From assembly GCA_035641235.1 (NCBI GenBank), contig DASQUP010000310.1, positions 1 to 17,895 of the forward strand: a stretch of DNA of 17,895 bases. The letters run 5' to 3'. Below are positions 15,689-17,895 of this stretch, piece by piece. The stretch comes from DASQUP01 sp035641235. Lineage in GTDB: Bacteria > Actinomycetota > CADDZG01 > WHSQ01. The notes beneath the pieces were generated by a model. That model was not told where the DNA came from. It saw nothing but the letters and a program-made list of their open reading frames with translations, and ran no database searches. Each line of letters starts with the position of its first letter. The first letter of the stretch is position 1. Position numbers and translations under genes: made by a program.

Positions 15689-16947
15689 GTCGTGAGTCTC
15701 CTTTCGAGGTCGTCGATCCGGATGCGTTCCTGCTCGCCTCCCGCGAGGTCTTTGAGCGTCACCTCTCCCGCCGCGAGCTCGTCCTCTCCCAGGATCGCCG
15801 CCCAGCGGGCGCCCGAGCGATCGGCATCTTTCATCTGGCCCTTCATGCCGCGAGCTCCAAGATCGAGGTCCGCCTCGATGCCTGCGTCCCGAAGGGACGC
15901 AACGGTCTTGAAGGCTTCACGCCGCGCGGCGTCCCCCAGAGCAACGAAATACACGCTCACGGGACGTGACGGCGCGCCGCTATCACCCATTGCCAGCAGG
16001 ATGCGATCAACCCCCAATGCAAAACCGATCCCGGTAAGGGGTCCACCTCCGAGGCTCTCGGCCAGACCGTCATAGCGCCCGCCCCCGCCGACGGCATTCT
16101 GAGAGCCGAGTCCTCCGGCGATGAACTCGAAGGTGGTCCTGGTGTAGTAGTCGAGCCCCCGCACGAGCCGGGGTTCCAGCTCGAACGACACGTTCACCGA
16201 TTTCAGGAGATCCAGCACGGCGCTGAAGTGCGCCCGGCAGTCCTCACAGATGTGATCGGAGATAAGCGGCGCGCCCTCCATCACCGCGACCGTCCTCGCC
16301 TCCTTTGAATCGAACGTCCTCAACGGGTTGGTCTCGATGCGCGCGCGGTCCTCGGGCGCGAGCGCAGCCTCGTTCGCTCGCAGGAACTCGACGAGGACCT
16401 TGTTGTATCCAAGGCGGCAGGATTCAGCGACGTGTCCAATCGAGTTGATCAGCAGACGGACCTCGAGTCCCGCCTTGCGGAAGAACCTCACGCCGACTTC
16501 CACAACTTCCGCGTCCACCATCGGGTCGTCCGACCCCAGGGACTCGATGTCGATCTGGGTGAACTGCCGGTATCTCCCTTTCTGCGGACGTTCCTGGCGA
16601 AACTGCGGGCCGACGCATGCGAGTTTGAGGGGCAGAGGACCTCGATCGAGGCCGTGCTCGAGCACGGATCGCACCACACCCGCAGTCAGCTCCGGACGAA
16701 GTGTCAGCGATCTGCCCGCGCGGTCCGTGAACGTGTACATCTGCTTGGTGACGACCTCGCTTGTAGCACCAACGCCTCGCTCGAAGACCTCGGTGTGCTC
16801 GAAGATGGGGGTCTCGATGGGCGCGTACCCTGAGAGGGCGAAGGTATCCATTGCCAGACGAACGAGGGCGCTTCGTGCCCATGACTGAGGCGGGAGGACG
16901 TCGAACGTCCCCCGGGGCGCGCGAAACGAGCGTTCATTCTCGGCCAT
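15685..16947 (-). CDS. hisS: Histidyl-tRNA synthetase
   Basis: Charges tRNA-His; 420 aa from ATG16947, the usual length. The N-terminal FRAPRGTFDVLPP is characteristic. Motif 2 reads FRQERPQKGRYRQFTQIDIE, the histidine-specific block LVRGLDYYTRTTFEF is intact, and motif 3 is seen as GIGFALGVDRILL. The C-terminal anticodon-binding domain starts near VSVYFVALGD. An in-frame extension to 17010 would add 21 Gly/Ser-rich residues and run into the divergent promoter area, so I reject it. TAGGAT at 16956-16961 ends 8 nt before the ATG and could be a -10 box of a leaderless transcript; AGGA inside it could instead serve as a weak ribosome site. The stop overlaps the aspS start. Confidence 0.96.
15698..15703 (-). 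promoter_or_regulatory. Ribosome binding site for aspS within the hisS 3' end
   Basis: AAGGAG on the minus strand lies 9 nt from GTG15688 and 12 nt from the overlapping ATG15685, favouring the GTG. Confidence 0.6.
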
Positions 16948-17052
16948 GGCGCCCCATCCTAGTGCGCCGAGCAGGGAGCCTCGCGAGCCGCCGAAACTCT
17001 CTCCGGCCATGTGGTTTTATGGGCCCCTCAGGTCCGATCACAGGGAGGTTCG
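16948..17052. other. Divergent intergenic region between hisS and the transketolase gene
   Basis: 105 bp that must contain promoters for both directions. On the plus strand the AT-rich patch GGTTTTATGGG (17013-17023) is the most plausible -10 area for the transketolase gene, and AGGGAGG at 17042-17048 is its ribosome site. No hairpin or riboswitch-like structure is evident. Confidence 0.4.
16956..16961 (-). promoter_or_regulatory. Possible -10 box for leaderless hisS transcript
   Basis: TAGGAT (TANNNT type) on the minus strand, 8 nt before ATG16947. Leaderless actinobacterial genes commonly have this spacing. No convincing -35 element is visible. Confidence 0.25.
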
Positions 17053-17895
17053 ATGCCTGCCGCACCCGCAAGGGAACGCTCCGAATTCGACGAGATCACC
17101 CGAAGGCTTCGCCGCAACATCGTCACTTCGACAACCAAGGCAGGTTCCGGTCATCCGTCCACCTCGTTGTCCATGGTCGAGGTTATGACCGTTCTGTACT
17201 TCGGTGGCGTGCTCCGCTACGACCCTGAGGGTCCGGAGGACCCGGGGCGCGATCGCTTCATCCTCTCCAAGGGACACGGCGCGCCGGGACTGTACGCGAC
17301 GCTTGCAGAGGCCGGCTATTTTCCCGAGGCCGACCTCGCGAGCCTGCGCCAGCTCGGTTCTCCGCTCGAAGGGCATCCGAACATGTGCCGCCTTCCGGGA
17401 GTCGAGGCCTCGACTGGTTCGCTCGGGCAGGGTTTTTCGATCGCGATCGGTCACGCACTCGCCGGACGATTGGACGGCGCCGACTACCGCGTGTACGTGA
17501 TGATCGGCGACGGCGAGAGCGAGCAGGGACAGATCTGGGAGGCCGCGATGTACGCGGGGAACCACGGGCTCGACAACCTCACCGTGATCCTCGACCACAA
17601 CGGCTACCAGCAGACCGGTGCCGTTGCGGACATCCAGCCACTCGATCCCATAGAGGGCAAGTTCGAGGCCTTCGGTTTCGCCACTCGGGCCATCGACGGA
17701 CACTCTCTCGACGAGGTTGCCGAGGCGTTCGAGTGGGCGCGCGGTGTATCCGGCAAGCCGCAAGCAATCATCGCCAGGACGGTCAAGGGCAAGGGCGTTT
17801 CCCTGCTCGAGGCCGCGCCCGGCAAGTGGCACGGCAAACCTGTCCCTGCCGACGAAGAGGCCAAGGCTCTTGAGGAGATCGGAGGTCGCACATGA
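17053..17895 (+). CDS. Transketolase, N-terminal (thiamine diphosphate-binding) subunit
   Basis: Pentose phosphate/Calvin-type two-carbon transfer enzyme, here the N-terminal half only: 280 aa ending at a true TGA (17893-17895). Motifs: KAGSGHPSTSLS with His34, LSKGHGAPGLYATL with His75, TGSLGQGFSIAIGHALAG (121-138), and the ThDP/Mg site GDGESEQGQIWEA (152-164) with Asn183 in DHNGYQQTGA. A late KGKGVS block closes the domain. I chose ATG17053 because AGGGAGG lies 4 nt before it; the in-frame GTG17011 would add 14 unrelated residues. The TGA overlaps an ATG at 17892-17894 (ATGA), which should begin the C-terminal subunit just outside the window. Split transketolases of this kind are common in archaea and many bacteria. 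Confidence 0.93.
   Translation: MPAAPARERSEFDEITRRLRRNIVTSTTKAGSGHPSTSLSMVEVMTVLYFGGVLRYDPEGPEDPGRDRFILSKGHGAPGLYATLAEAGYFPEADLASLRQLGSPLEGHPNMCRLPGVEASTGSLGQGFSIAIGHALAGRLDGADYRVYVMIGDGESEQGQIWEAAMYAGNHGLDNLTVILDHNGYQQTGAVADIQPLDPIEGKFEAFGFATRAIDGHSLDEVAEAFEWARGVSGKPQAIIARTVKGKGVSLLEAAPGKWHGKPVPADEEAKALEEIGGRT
17892..17895 (+). other. Probable start of the next gene (transketolase C-terminal subunit), cut by the window edge
   Basis: ATGA overlap: the ATG at 17892 precedes the window end by 4 bases, and GGAGG lies about 10 nt upstream (17881-17885 region). The identity is inferred only from the N-terminal subunit next to it. Confidence 0.5.

Overview
This 17.9 kb window is GC-rich chromosomal DNA, densely packed with genes. 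Gene order suggests a deep-branching actinomycetote. On the minus strand, hisS-aspS-rarA-(small ORF)-alaS-ruvX-mltG-aroE reproduces the conserved actinobacterial aminoacyl-tRNA synthetase / cell-wall / shikimate block. Overlapping stop-start junctions, GTG starts and leaderless-looking promoters fit this. The genus cannot be read from the sequence.

Layout. (1) 80-3937, minus strand: a four-gene signalling module. It runs from a roadblock/LC7 protein, through a DUF4388 protein with an MshEN-like tandem motif and a long acidic tail, to an MglA/CvnD-like small GTPase and an unrecognised protein carrying a duplicated ~33-residue domain. (2) 3938-5931: a plus-strand gamma-glutamyltranspeptidase-family gene that lacks its normal 5' end and is bracketed by two copies of a ~55-bp hairpin-forming repeat. 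(3) 5924-11078, minus strand: a 50-aa membrane protein ORF, alaS, ruvX, mltG and aroE. The last four are joined by overlaps of 1 and 4 nt and a gap of 1 nt. (4) 11169-12404, minus strand: a membrane diguanylate cyclase set into the housekeeping block. (5) 12486-16947, minus strand: hisS, aspS and rarA, with a 21-bp-stem hairpin between aspS and rarA. (6) 17053-17895, plus strand: the N-terminal subunit of a split transketolase. It diverges from hisS, and its stop codon overlaps an ATG that should start the C-terminal subunit.

How the genes may work together. The synthetases, RuvX, RarA, MltG and AroE are ordinary growth functions. The less ordinary part is the first operon. Roadblock proteins and small GTPases form regulatory switches in several bacteria (MglB/MglA, Streptomyces conservons). 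Here the switch is joined by a potential c-di-GMP-binding scaffold and a fourth partner of unknown family, and a diguanylate cyclase lies about 7 kb away. That link is inference only.

Other structure not explained by genes: the palindrome GGCGCGCC occurs 17 times, far above compositional expectation, and 15 of these lie in the 6.1-17.3 kb housekeeping part. I saw no tRNA, rRNA, CRISPR array, insertion sequence or replication origin, and no gene-free stretch longer than 300 bp.
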